From NCBI RefSeq assembly GCF_000497045.1, contig NW_015961981.1, positions 746,401 to 810,400 of the forward strand: a DNA stretch of 64,000 nt, in the 5' to 3' direction. The position numbers and the translations under genes are program-made. A model generated the notes under the pieces. It was not told where the DNA came from and searched no databases. It worked only from the letters and a program-made list of their open reading frames with translations. Source of the stretch: Kalmanozyma brasiliensis GHG001 (taxonomy: Eukaryota > Basidiomycota > Ustilaginomycetes > Ustilaginales). Shown here in pieces: positions 50,476 to 60,693 of the stretch (position 1 is the stretch's first letter; every line of letters starts with the position of its first letter).

Positions 50476-52022
50476 ATGCTTTTCATACCATGGGCATCTG
50501 AATCTACTGCTACCGATCCATCCGAGATGCTGAGAGCCACAGAACAGCTCACCTGGCTCGCCCCGCTCGACAAGTTCAAACGCGGATACGAAACCATTGA
50601 CCCTAGCTCAGGTAGAAAGGGATCCGCGGGCGACAATGTCGACTGGCAATACGTCTCTGGCAAGCATCTCAGATGCAAAGTGCTCTCGACGCAGGCGAGT
50701 GACAAGGGCCAATCCTCACTGGATGCATCGAGCCAGACAGACCGCCTCCTGCTGTCGCAGGAGGCCACGAACGATCGACAGCTGAGGGTTATCGTCGAGT
50801 GCGGGCCTTTCGAGGATAAGCGACTGGCTACGAGCAAGAGCGCGATCGATCTGAAGCTCCCGAGCTTCTCGCAGACCGCATCGCCACTTGTTCTGGTACG
50901 AAGCGAGGGATCCTATCGAAGACGGTCCCTGTCGACTGAAGTACAGGGCACTGAATATCTGTTTCGCGTATATTCTCTTGAGCCAGTCGGATGTCGACGT
51001 CGTTCGAGTCAACAGGGTGTACTTTCACACGGAGTACAGACTGAAGGCTGTCATCGTGTATCGCCAGAACAAGTGCGTCCTTCTTCGCATGCTCGACGAG
51101 CGGGACGTGAACAAGGTAAGCAGGAATCAGCGTCACAGATCGAGGCGTCACGGTCTTCGGCAGCTTTTGCTCACTGAGTTCGTCCCTCGTTCGTGAATGA
51201 CAGGCTGTTCGACTACAGCTAGAGTTTCAAAAAGACGAAGACGTTGAGACATTCTTGTCTCTCATCGAGGTGGGTCACTCAGCTGTTGCAATCTTCGTCA
51301 TGACCTCTCACTGACACACGGAACATTGAGCTGGATAGCTTGACAGCACACGACACATGACTAGTCGAGCAGCAGAAGCGAAGACGGAAGAAAAACAAAG
51401 CAGACCGAAAGGCAAGCAAAATTGGGACAAGGCGGACAGAGCGAGTCAAGAAGCCACAAACACCACATCTCCCTCTCGCGTCCCCGAAGACGTACCAGTC
51501 GAGAGCCAAACGCAAAGCCAAAGCCAGAGTCAAGGTCTCGGCGAAAAGCTCTTGCTCCTCAACCAGGAACGTCAGTCATCTCCGCCCTCTCAACGTTCCG
51601 CTTTCGAAAATTACTCTCAAGCTGTTCAGCCCGACTGTCTCAACATCAGCAGCTCTGCACATCTTTGTCAAAACTGCGCTTCCCAAACTCTCCCAGTGAG
51701 CACCTTGAACAACGCCACTGCGAGCTCCTCCTCGAGCTCGATCCCTCTCATCCAGGTCTGTCGGCCTCCGGCTGAAATGCCATTGACCACGTTCACGGAC
51801 GAAGAGACGTTCGGGCGTCAGGGTGGGGCGGAGCAGAGATACGCGGGCGAACACGGCAGCAACCAAGGTGAATATGACGACGGGCTGCAGGGCTGGCCGG
51901 ATCCAAGCGCCGTTGATTGTATCCTGGACGATGTCTACAGGCTCTGCCTTGCCGATGCTGGTCTGGACGAGGTGATTGCGAGCTGTGTCGACGAGTACTT
52001 GCTCGACCTGGATCTCGAGTAG
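50476..52022 (+). CDS. Four-exon protein, possibly Rec114/Rec7-like meiotic recombination factor
   Basis: Proposed exons 50476-50895, 50942-51115, 51204-51269 and 51339-52022; all junctions phase 0; 447 aa. Introns are 46, 88 and 69 nt with donors GTACGA, GTAAGC and GTGGGT; intron 3 has branch CTGAC and acceptor GATAG, while intron 1 is short and weakest. The joined N-terminal region (about 1-220) looks like a beta-rich fold closed by a helix: KAVIVYRQNKCVLLRMLDER, then AVRLQLEFQKDEDVETFLSL. A Ser/Gln-rich middle follows, then a C-terminal helix pair (DCILDDVYRLCLADAGLDEV ... SCVDEYLLDLDLE). A PH-like N-terminus, disordered middle and short C-terminal helices at this length match Rec114/Rec7, which acts with Mei4 and Mer2 in Spo11 break formation. 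Similarity is at fold-pattern level only. Confidence 0.5.
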
Positions 52023-52848
52023 GCAGATGAGCAGGTGGAATACTAAGAGTGTGTGCTACATGGCTCGCTTGCGACCCGGGTACAGGCCACTCCTCGCTCA
52101 TACTGGCAGACGATTCGTGAGAATTGTGCTGCCTATGGGTCGCCCGGCCCATTGTTGCTGCTCGCGAAGACACAGGATGCTGCAAGCCTGCAAAGCCCGT
52201 CGGCTCTTGGCGGAGGCTTGGAAATGTGCAAGCCTCTGATTTGACCGAGTCCAGTGCGATTTACCGTGTTCGAGATTAAATCTCAGAAAATCGCTATCTC
52301 GAGGCGAAAAGGGCTCGGCTCGGAACAACGGGCGGCAGAGAGAGGAGGTGCAGCAGCAGGTCAAAACTCGCGCTCTCTTGTACCAAAGCACAGACTCAGC
52401 ATGAGCAGACCCTGAAACATATCTGCGCCATCCAAATTGATTAGGCCCACACGGCTCTGACCAACATGCCTGCGGGTCAGCCCAATTCAATCAGTCGATT
52501 CGCCTCCACCATTCACTTCTATCAAAATCTTTCATCTCTCGCCTTCTCACCTCATCTCGCCCTTCATCGAGCGCGCATCACGCCCTCTTCACTTCATCTC
52601 GGCCTCGCATCCTTATACTCGGCTCGCTCAAGCTCGCAGCGGAGATCCGACGCCACGCTCTGCTTCAGCCAATCAGCGCCACGACCCGTCTGCGCTTCAC
52701 GACGCCACTAGCTGACGGTCAATCGCGCTGCTCGTTGCCCCGTCCAATCACCTACACGGGTCGTGTATCGGACATCATAGAAGCACGCTTTGGTATGAAC
52801 ACCGGCAGTCGCAAAAATCCTCCATAGCGCCATCGCGATCAGCTCAGC
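52023..52848. other. Intergenic region upstream of the 52.8-55.4 kb gene
   Basis: About 825 bases. The right half is C/T-rich (promoter or leader). No gene is supported. Confidence 0.5.
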
Positions 52849-55377
52849 ATGGCGGCAACCTCGCGTCGCCGTTCGACACACGGCCTTACCTCGTCGGGCT
52901 CCTCAACGCAGCTTGCTCGACGAGGCTCCTCTTCCCGACTGGGTGGTGCGCGCGGCCGCTTCGACCCAGGTCTCATGATGTCATCCAATGCCGCTCCCTC
53001 CAACGGCAGTCGCAATCCGGATGAGGAGCGCAACGCGGACGACGACGCTGCCACTACCGCTAACGACAAGGCTCGTCGCAACAAGTCGACCGATCGCCTT
53101 CCGCGCTCTAGGGACAACAGCAGCACCCACCTCAGCAGCAAGCGGTCCAAGTCATACACTCACCTCGGCATGACCGCTGATGACGCCAGCAATGCTCGAC
53201 GACGCAAAGCAGCCAACAAGAAAGGCAAGAGTCAGCGTACAGAGGCCGGCGAGGACGGCTGGACCAGTGCCAGCGCCGACAACACTGCTAGCGGTCCCAG
53301 CGACAATGACTCTACATCCAGTAGCCCCGCAGACGAGGGACTGATCCTCGGCATCAAGAAGCGGCCTGCCAACCTCAAGCAGATCTCCACCACAACCACC
53401 CTCCCCGAACCTAAGAAGGAGTCTTTCCCGCAACCGCCCGACACTCCCAAAGCCAGCTCAAAGATGCTGCAGTCCGAGCAAGAGGAGCAAAGAGAGGCAA
53501 AAGTGGACGACAAATCAAGCTCATCCAGGCGTGCTGAGCCCCCAGCACCCCTTTCCCGCGAAGACACCTCCAGGACGCTCGTCGATCATCGCGACGATGC
53601 TCCGGCCGCGGTCGCTGATACATCCTCATCGGACTTGCAACACGGTTCATCGTCGCGAGCCACATCAGAAGTCGCATCTCTCGACCAAAGCATGTCTTCC
53701 CTCAAGCTCGACACCTCTGATGCGGCTTTGGACAAGCCTCCGGTCAGAACCGCGTCCAGCCTGTCGCTCAACCCCGTCAGCCAGACGCGCCATCACCGTG
53801 TCTCCTCCAGTGCCTCGAATCGTACCTTGCGCTCCTCGATGCCGATGGCGTCGTCTCCTACGTCGATCCGATCCAGATCGTCCGTCTTGTCCAACCGCTT
53901 CCCGCTGTTCTCCAGAGAGACGCAATCCGCCGCACCACCCATGCTCGACACACACAACGCCCTAGCAGGGCGTCTCGGTGCACGGCACGAGGACCGCGGC
54001 GACACGCTGTCCCCGCTGCCCGGTCCAAGCCGGACTGGCCGAAGCGTCAGCGCCATGACGGCGAGCACCAGCGCACCTGTCGGCTTCGACCAGCTCCCAC
54101 ATGGATCCCTCGACAGCCGCTCCAACATTCTTCACCGAGCTGGCTCGAGTCAGACGCTGCATGCTCGCGTCGTCTCGCCCTCACCGTTGGCTTCGGCCAC
54201 GCAGTCCGCCTTTGGCACTGTGGGACATGCTTCACACCAGCGCGCCAGCACCGACCTGGTCAACGATCGAAAAAGGACATCCAATTCTCAGAGTCTCACC
54301 GCTGCAGACGCCGCCAAGCTAGCCGCCAAATTGCGACTCGCTCGCGACTCCATGGACGATCACGGGCTCGGCGGCTACGGCACCACATCGCGTGGCGCTC
54401 AGGCTTACAATCCGAGGCTCGAAAAGTACAAGAAGCCCGTGGTGTCCACCTTTGTCAAGGACGCAACCACCGAAGCGCCGCAGGCCGTCGAGGTACAGGC
54501 CAATTCGGTCTACTCGAAGATGTTCTCACAGGCGCACGACAGTCAGGAGGGCGGAGATACCGACCGCCGTATGATCCGCTACGTCATGGGCTACGGCATC
54601 AGCGGTCCACCCATCGAGAAAAGCAGTCTCTCGGATGCGCTGCTGGGACCCAATCTCGATTTGGCCGATTTCGACTCGAGCTGGGCCCCCGCGCTTGCCT
54701 ACGCTGCAGGACTAGGAGCAGCTGTTGCGCCTCCGGTGCAGACCGAGTACGGACTGGTGACGCCGGAAGCACCCGCCGCTGCCGGCGGTCCCAACTCGAC
54801 GCCACTGCATCTCATTCACGGACTCACCACCACATCACCAGACCCTTTCCCTCTGGACCCAACCGACGTGCCTGCGCTTCAACAAACAGCCGACGTGTTC
54901 GACAGCCACCCGGTCTCGCAGCTGGGCCCGAACTCGACCCAGCTTGTCGATCCGAGTCTCATCCGGGCGATCGCCATCACGACGCACGCCATTGCCGTAC
55001 ATCGATCGCACATCGTCACGCGCCGCTACGCCGATCCCATGCGCGAAGGTCTCGACCGCGTCGTCCGCTCCTCTGGCCGCTTCGCGCCTCCGACAAAGAA
55101 TCCGGCGGCCAATAGCATCCCCAACTCACCCCACGTCGGCTCGCGATGGGGCCGCAAGACCGCTCCCAACAGCCCGGTCGGCTCGCGCATCGACGCCCGA
55201 CCAGGCAGTCAGCACCGTAACAACTCGGAAGGCTACCATGGTAATACGGCCTCGTCGACGCTGTATCATTTGGTCGATGCCGCAGAGCACCCGGTCAGGA
55301 GTTTGAAACGGGTCTGGTCTGGCGGTGTGGCGAGAGGTGGCTTGGCGGCGCTGACCAGGACCGAGGAAGAGCCTTGA
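52849..55377 (+). CDS. Large Ser-rich, mostly disordered conserved fungal-type protein
   Basis: 842 aa, single exon, ATG in context CAGCATGGC. Not assigned to a known function. Residues 1-110 are basic Ser/Arg-rich with repeated RSKSYTHLG / KSTDRLPRSRD-like elements. Residues 130-150 contain EDGWTSASADNTASG, an acidic-tryptophan motif of a kind I associate with other uncharacterised fungal regulators. A long Ser/Pro/Thr stretch follows. An ordered-looking block (about 490-590) has AAKLAAKLRLARDSMDDHGL and RMIRYVMGYGISGPP; another (about 700-750) has LIRAIAITTHAIAVHRSHIV. The last 100 residues are Ser/Asn-rich with SPxGSR phosphosite-like repeats. Abundant S/T-P and RRxS motifs suggest kinase regulation. 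Coding is clear; role unknown. Confidence 0.8.
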   Translation: MAATSRRRSTHGLTSSGSSTQLARRGSSSRLGGARGRFDPGLMMSSNAAPSNGSRNPDEERNADDDAATTANDKARRNKSTDRLPRSRDNSSTHLSSKRSKSYTHLGMTADDASNARRRKAANKKGKSQRTEAGEDGWTSASADNTASGPSDNDSTSSSPADEGLILGIKKRPANLKQISTTTTLPEPKKESFPQPPDTPKASSKMLQSEQEEQREAKVDDKSSSSRRAEPPAPLSREDTSRTLVDHRDDAPAAVADTSSSDLQHGSSSRATSEVASLDQSMSSLKLDTSDAALDKPPVRTASSLSLNPVSQTRHHRVSSSASNRTLRSSMPMASSPTSIRSRSSVLSNRFPLFSRETQSAAPPMLDTHNALAGRLGARHEDRGDTLSPLPGPSRTGRSVSAMTASTSAPVGFDQLPHGSLDSRSNILHRAGSSQTLHARVVSPSPLASATQSAFGTVGHASHQRASTDLVNDRKRTSNSQSLTAADAAKLAAKLRLARDSMDDHGLGGYGTTSRGAQAYNPRLEKYKKPVVSTFVKDATTEAPQAVEVQANSVYSKMFSQAHDSQEGGDTDRRMIRYVMGYGISGPPIEKSSLSDALLGPNLDLADFDSSWAPALAYAAGLGAAVAPPVQTEYGLVTPEAPAAAGGPNSTPLHLIHGLTTTSPDPFPLDPTDVPALQQTADVFDSHPVSQLGPNSTQLVDPSLIRAIAITTHAIAVHRSHIVTRRYADPMREGLDRVVRSSGRFAPPTKNPAANSIPNSPHVGSRWGRKTAPNSPVGSRIDARPGSQHRNNSEGYHGNTASSTLYHLVDAAEHPVRSLKRVWSGGVARGGLAALTRTEEEP

Positions 55378-55560
55378 AGTTCCTCTATCGCATTTCTCGA
55401 TACAGACCTTCATGATCCAAGCAATAGCAATGTGACAATTCTTCCGAAGCGACGCAACTTACGTGTGAACAACTTCTGTGCTGCCGGCTAAGCAAGCTAC
55501 CGTGCTTGTGACTGATTGACGCGTTCTTACGATTGCTGTGTGAGAATCAGATGCGCGTCC

Positions 55561-57435
55561 CTATTGCGTTTTGCGCGTGTCGGCCTGCTCTTCAACCGGC
55601 GTCTTGCGACGCAATCCGCCGACCGCCTTTGCCAGGGCCCTTCGCTCGAACACGATCACACTTCCCAACGCCACGCCGAGACACGCTCCTGCGAGCGCAA
55701 GCGTCGGCATCAACAGCCGTATCGCTGCCAGCCGTCCCTTGGAAGCCTTGGAGCTAAGCAGGAGCTCTGCATTCGTCGGCATCAATTTGGGTGAGACCAC
55801 GCGAAGCACCGCTGCTAGCAGTACAAACACTGCTAGTGTTGGGCGCGATGGCAGTACTGATTGGGGTCCAAGCTCTGCCCCTTGCGTGGTCCCCTTTGCA
55901 AGTCGGAAGTACTCGATGACGAAAGCCCAGCACCAGCCCGCCCTGACCGCTAGACTGAGCACGTTGGCCCAGACGAGGCCCGTCTCTCCTAGCACGGCTT
56001 TTGCCGTCTCGCTCCGCCCCACCAGCATATGTGTGCCAGCCAGCGCGCCTACGAAGCCCGCGCTCGCAGTGAGCAGCACTTTACTGTACTGCTCGACCTG
56101 GCGCCGACTGGCTACTGACTGCAGGAAGCCCTCCACGAAACCGTTGATGCCCATGACGGGGAGGTAGAATGTGTACGCGGCCAGGATGGCTGGCGCACTG
56201 GTTGCAAGCGCCCACTGCGGACCCGCCATGATGTATAGGAACGCTGTGCTGAGTGGGCCGCCGAAGGTCGTCATGAGACATGCTAGGAGGAGATGCAGCC
56301 GGAACAGACCCGACAGCATGTTGCTTACCCGATCCACCGTTGACTTGGGCGCTTTGGATGGTGATGAAGCGAACTCGGCCGCGGCAGGATCGAGCGCAAC
56401 CAGCTCGGAACTGAACACGATACGACTCGTCTCCTCGACTGGCTGAAACAGGATGCGTGCTACGAGCGAGCCGTAGTTCGAGGCGAGCGCATAGCCGCCT
56501 TGATCTTCAAGAGACGCAAATTTGGCCACAGCGATCTTGTCCGCCTCGGTGAGGGCGTGCTTGAGGCTCCCTTGCTTGCACATCTCCGCACAGAGGTTGA
56601 GGGTCGGGCGGTCGAACCAGACCGTCTTGGATGCTGCAGCTCCCGACTTTGCCTTGCCGTCAGATAATTCTTCTGGCCGAGGCAAGTATAGATCTAGCGT
56701 ATCGTGCAGCCCGTACTGCGAGATGAAAAAGGCCAGGTGTACGGCCAGCATGGTCAGCCCGAAGCTGGCCTGTCCTATACCGAAAGCGAGAAGCGCTATC
56801 GCCTTCTCGTCCACCAGCACGCGCCGGAGGAGCAACGGCGCAGTGGACCACTGAGGAAGTAGCAGGATAGTAGCGATGGTGCTGATGACTTTGACGAAGA
56901 CAGCCGCTCCCTCAGCTTTCACCCGCAGCGCGGGATGGCCGAGCCTCACCGCGCGAATGAGCAGCGGTTCGTACAGAAGCTCGCTCAGCGCGCCGACTGC
57001 GTAGAGTGCGATACTGGTGCGGAATGTGGGAACCGCATGCATCGCAGCGGGAGAGATATGTAGTGTGTATGCTGTGCACGCTGCTGCTGTGAAGGCGAAA
57101 CCGATGGGTATAGGCAGGAGCGAGATGTTGTGCATCGAGTTGGTGGTTGCGGACCTCGGTCCGGTCGATTTGGCAACATGTTTGGAGGAGGCTGATGAGG
57201 ATGCCGGCTCATTGCGAATGAGGATGGTACGGAAGCCATCACGAGAGAGGAAGAGAATCGTTGAAAGCAGCAGCTCAAGCTGAATGTTGGCCAGGCCAAA
57301 GATGCTCGGCGAGACGAGGCGGATAAGGAGCTGATTGAGGACGAAGGTTAGCGCACGCGCCGAGACCTGCAGCAGGATGAGGGTCGATGCGGAAGCTGGA
57401 GCCTGACTATCCACATCTCTTGGACCTTCTGCCAT
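55561..57435 (-). CDS. RFT1: Rft1, ER multi-pass protein of N-glycan lipid-linked oligosaccharide synthesis
   Basis: 624 aa, single exon, ATG at 57435-57433. The start region ASTLILLQVSARALTFVLNQLLIRLVSP and following SIFGLANIQLELLLSTILFLSRDGFRTIL is the Rft1 signature (LxRxxxFxxNQLLxR, FGxxxVQLELLxxxILFLSREGFR). About twelve hydrophobic segments are spread over the protein, in the MATE/MurJ-like MOP fold. Later landmarks are DQGGYALASNYGSLVARILFQPVEETSR and VMGINGFVEGFL. Rft1 is needed for Man5GlcNAc2-PP-dolichol to reach the ER lumen; whether it is the flippase is debated. Length is a little above yeast (574 aa). It is divergent from the mitochondrial GluRS gene with about 200 bases between starts. 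Confidence 0.95.
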   Translation of the reverse strand: MAEGPRDVDSQAPASASTLILLQVSARALTFVLNQLLIRLVSPSIFGLANIQLELLLSTILFLSRDGFRTILIRNEPASSSASSKHVAKSTGPRSATTNSMHNISLLPIPIGFAFTAAACTAYTLHISPAAMHAVPTFRTSIALYAVGALSELLYEPLLIRAVRLGHPALRVKAEGAAVFVKVISTIATILLLPQWSTAPLLLRRVLVDEKAIALLAFGIGQASFGLTMLAVHLAFFISQYGLHDTLDLYLPRPEELSDGKAKSGAAASKTVWFDRPTLNLCAEMCKQGSLKHALTEADKIAVAKFASLEDQGGYALASNYGSLVARILFQPVEETSRIVFSSELVALDPAAAEFASSPSKAPKSTVDRVSNMLSGLFRLHLLLACLMTTFGGPLSTAFLYIMAGPQWALATSAPAILAAYTFYLPVMGINGFVEGFLQSVASRRQVEQYSKVLLTASAGFVGALAGTHMLVGRSETAKAVLGETGLVWANVLSLAVRAGWCWAFVIEYFRLAKGTTQGAELGPQSVLPSRPTLAVFVLLAAVLRVVSPKLMPTNAELLLSSKASKGRLAAIRLLMPTLALAGACLGVALGSVIVFERRALAKAVGGLRRKTPVEEQADTRKTQ

Positions 57436-57642
57436 TCTGGCCTATCAAGAAGCCTGGTGATGATGGTGATGAGCTTGAAAGGGAGGAGCGAACGTCTGTG
57501 CGCAAGAAGAACCTGAGAAGTTCGGATGTCGGATTCGCTTTTTTGGCGGGAGCTGTCAAGCTAAGCAGTTCTTCTTCCTCCACTTGTCCTTCCGCACTCC
57601 TATACCTCTACACAGACCATCTCTACGAGTGCATTTAGCAGC

Positions 57643-59364
57643 ATGTCGGCCTCGAGACTAAGCTCAGGCGGCAGGAAGCTCATTACACCGCTGCGCCGGC
57701 GCCTGTACTCAACATCATCCCCAGCCGGTTCCTCCTCTTCGTCTGCTCCAGCACGGCTACGATTCGCACCCTCACCGACGGGCTACCTGCATCTCGGCGG
57801 GCTACGAACAGCCCTCTTCAATCATCTCTACGCACGAGCTCTTGGAGGCAAGTGGATTCTTCGCATCGAAGACACCGATCAAACGCGGCTTGTACCAGGC
57901 TCGGTCGCAGCACTGCAAGAAACGCTGGAATGGGCCAAACTCGACTACGATGAGGGGCCGTCTACGGGCGGTAGCTACGGACCATATGTCCAGAGCGAGC
58001 GCCTCGATCTCTACCGAGCGTATGCAGAGAAGCTTGTTTCGGAGGGCAAAGCGTACAGGGACTTTCGCGCCGAGGTGGTCGCACCGGGGACAGATGTGTC
58101 GAGGACAAAGCATATGCCGTTGCGCGACAATTATATCCCGCCGAGCGAGTCGGAAGCGAAACACCTAATCTCACTCAACAAGCCCTGCGTTGTCCGTCTG
58201 AAAGCTCCGTCAGGCGCACTTGATCATCACGACCTCGTCTACGGCGACGTGCACTTCCCCGCGGACCCACAACGGCATGGCACCGAAGACCCAATCCTTC
58301 TCAAGTCGAATGGGTGGCCCACCTATCACCTCGCCAACGTCGTCGATGACCACGAGATGGGCATCACCCACGTACTGCGCGGCGAAGAATGGCTCCCGTC
58401 ACTACCGAAGCATCTGTGGCTGTACCGAGCGCTGGGACTGCAAGAGCCCAAGTTCGCCCACCTGCCCTTGCTGGTCAATGCGGACGGGACCAAGTTGAGC
58501 AAGAGGACAGGCGATGTGAGGGTCGAAAGCTACAGAGAGAAGGGCGTGGAGCCCGAAGCACTATGCAACTTCTTGGGGCTGATGGGCTATAACAATCTGG
58601 CATATCACCAATCTGCAGACGGCGGCAAGGAAGGAAGGGTAGAGGGTGAGAAGGACGAGACGGGGTACGATGTGCTGACGATGCAAGAGATGATCCGCGG
58701 GTTTGACATATCTCATGTCAACCGAAGCAGGGCCACTGTCGATCTGCCGAAGCTGTACTACCTCAATGCACGGCACTTGGCACTCAAGCTGGAGGACACG
58801 AGGACGGGGGGAGGACGGGACGATTTGGTCGCAAAGGTGACGCCCAAGCTAGTGGAAGCATTCCCGGACCTCGCCAAGAAGTTCGAAACGGATCCTGGAT
58901 TCGTCGAATCGGTCATTGTGCTGACGAAAGGCACATCAGCAACGCTCTACGACGTGCCCGAGTCCGCACACTCGCTCTTCCGCCGCCCGGACTTCACCTC
59001 ATCAGAAGCTCAAGAACTGTTCACACGCAGCTCGCTCATCAACACACACTTCGCCGACGCTGTCCGCCAGGCGTACGAGCAATACTCGACGCTGGAGGAA
59101 TGGTCGAGGGAGGCGATCCACAGGGTCATTGCGGATCTGCCCAAGCTCCTCTCCGACGCTCAGCCTCCGAAGGACGTAGGGGGCGGCGCAAAGACCAAAG
59201 TCAAGAAGGCGGCCGTATTGGCGCCGTTGCGATTTGCCATTAGCGCACGGGAGAGGGGTGCGCCGCTGGCGGACCTCTTCCTGTTCTTGGGCAAGGAAGA
59301 GTCGGTGCAGAGGTTGAATGCCGCTCTAGAGGCGTGTGAGCAAGGGACGCTCAGGGCGGCCTAG
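57643..59364 (+). CDS. MSE1: Mitochondrial glutamyl-tRNA synthetase
   Basis: 573 aa, single exon. The N-terminal about 35 residues are Arg/Ser-rich without acidic residues (SSGGRKLITPLRRRLYSTSS), a mitochondrial presequence. The class I catalytic domain has APSPTGYLHLGGLRTALFNH (HIGH-equivalent HLGG), WILRIEDTDQTR, the FAHLPLLVNADGTKLSKRTG segment (KMSKS-equivalent KLSKR) and EEWLPSLPKHLWLYRALG. A helical anticodon-binding domain makes up the C-terminal third. It is bacterial-type (discriminating architecture) and charges mitochondrial tRNA-Glu, possibly also tRNA-Gln for later amidation, as in other fungi. It is divergent from RFT1. Confidence 0.95.
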   Translation: MSASRLSSGGRKLITPLRRRLYSTSSPAGSSSSSAPARLRFAPSPTGYLHLGGLRTALFNHLYARALGGKWILRIEDTDQTRLVPGSVAALQETLEWAKLDYDEGPSTGGSYGPYVQSERLDLYRAYAEKLVSEGKAYRDFRAEVVAPGTDVSRTKHMPLRDNYIPPSESEAKHLISLNKPCVVRLKAPSGALDHHDLVYGDVHFPADPQRHGTEDPILLKSNGWPTYHLANVVDDHEMGITHVLRGEEWLPSLPKHLWLYRALGLQEPKFAHLPLLVNADGTKLSKRTGDVRVESYREKGVEPEALCNFLGLMGYNNLAYHQSADGGKEGRVEGEKDETGYDVLTMQEMIRGFDISHVNRSRATVDLPKLYYLNARHLALKLEDTRTGGGRDDLVAKVTPKLVEAFPDLAKKFETDPGFVESVIVLTKGTSATLYDVPESAHSLFRRPDFTSSEAQELFTRSSLINTHFADAVRQAYEQYSTLEEWSREAIHRVIADLPKLLSDAQPPKDVGGGAKTKVKKAAVLAPLRFAISARERGAPLADLFLFLGKEESVQRLNAALEACEQGTLRAA

Positions 59365-60693
59365 GCATCATCGAGGTCACACGCTGTGAAAGGAGCCTCG
59401 CAGCGTGTTCGTAGCACAATAGAGCTCATGCAGGAGCAAAACAAATGCAGTAGCATTGTCTTCGCATGATCGCCACCCACTTGCAGGGAAAGCCGGAGAG
59501 TGAGGCCGATGCTGGGCTTTGCTGAGCCGTCGCCTGCCGTGCCTTGCCGTGCTGTGCTGCACAGAGAAGTGCAGGTACAGATCAATAGTACCAGCACTGG
59601 CAAGCGTGACTTTCCCACGACCTCTTGTCCGGCAGAAAAGGGGTGTCCGACCAGGTAAGGCGACGAGCAGAAAATCGTTCCCGTGACGCTGTGTTCCGGT
59701 GTCCGCGTCGCTATATCGAAGATTCTAACGCCGCTTCGGAGCGTGCAAGTCGTGCATCCTCGGGCCACGAAGTCTGTGAGCAAACTCGGAGCCGAGATGG
59801 CCGAGACATGTAAGCTGTGCGTGCGTGAGAGCGCGTCCGGCATCAAGAGCGGTGCAAGTCTGGAATCTGGACGCGCTCTGACAGGGTCTCGGCGGGCTCG
59901 CTTCTTCGGAAAAATACTCGCGGACTGATGATTCAACACTTCAATTAAAGTTACGCTTTAAGGGGGAGAGGCGAGGTGGAAACGAGATCAACAACCTATC
60001 CAAGATTGCGGCGTCGGCATCCGTCACTCGGCCTTGTGCTGACCTAAGCATAGCCCAAGCCGGAAGTTCAGAAGAGGATCGGCACCCACTGTTGCAGCGG
60101 AAGTCTGCAAAAGCGGTGCACAGACCTCTTGGAAAACCCCGCATTCCAGTCTCGACGTGATTTTCCAGCCGAAATTGGGAAGGACCGAGCGGCACAACTC
60201 TCTGCACCCTGCAGAAGAGAAGGGCACACACAGTTTTAGATCTCCGTCCTGCTTTTTTGCGCGCTCTGTACTCCCGCTTGGCATTGCATGAACATGCATC
60301 GCCTCCCGTGTCCTCCCTTTGAGTCCTTGCTGCGAACTTGCTTGCCTGCACCTGCACGGTCATGCAGCACACTGTAGTGACCTGCTTCTCAGCTTCCATC
60401 GATCCGGTGGAAGAGCGGGAGGATTCCATCTCAGCCAGGAACAGCTCGAAAGAAAGCCCCAGAAGGCAAAGTGAGACAGGTGCCTGTGCGAGCCCCCTGA
60501 ACTTCGCCGTTTGAGCCCCCACCGCTGATTTCATATATAGCGTCCCCGTTTCATCTGCAGCATCCCCACCTTACCTCTCGATCCGTACCTTCCACCTCAT
60601 CACCATTCTCAACCCCTCCCAGACATCCTTTGTCTTCTTCCTATAAACGTTCGCTCTCTGTCCTTACATCTCCTCCAAAGCTTCCTCATCAGA
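59365..60693. other. Gene-free interval and promoter of the GPI-type protein gene
   Basis: About 1.3 kb with short shadow-like ORFs only. The last 160 bases have a TATATA followed by a strongly C/T-rich leader, a typical high-expression promoter. Confidence 0.5.
60534..60540 (+). promoter_or_regulatory. TATA box of the GPI-type cell-wall protein gene
   Basis: TATATAG 155 bases before the start codon, followed by a C/T-rich leader (ACCTTACCTCTCGATCC, CTTCCACCTCATCACC). Position and composition suit a strong core promoter. Confidence 0.5.
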
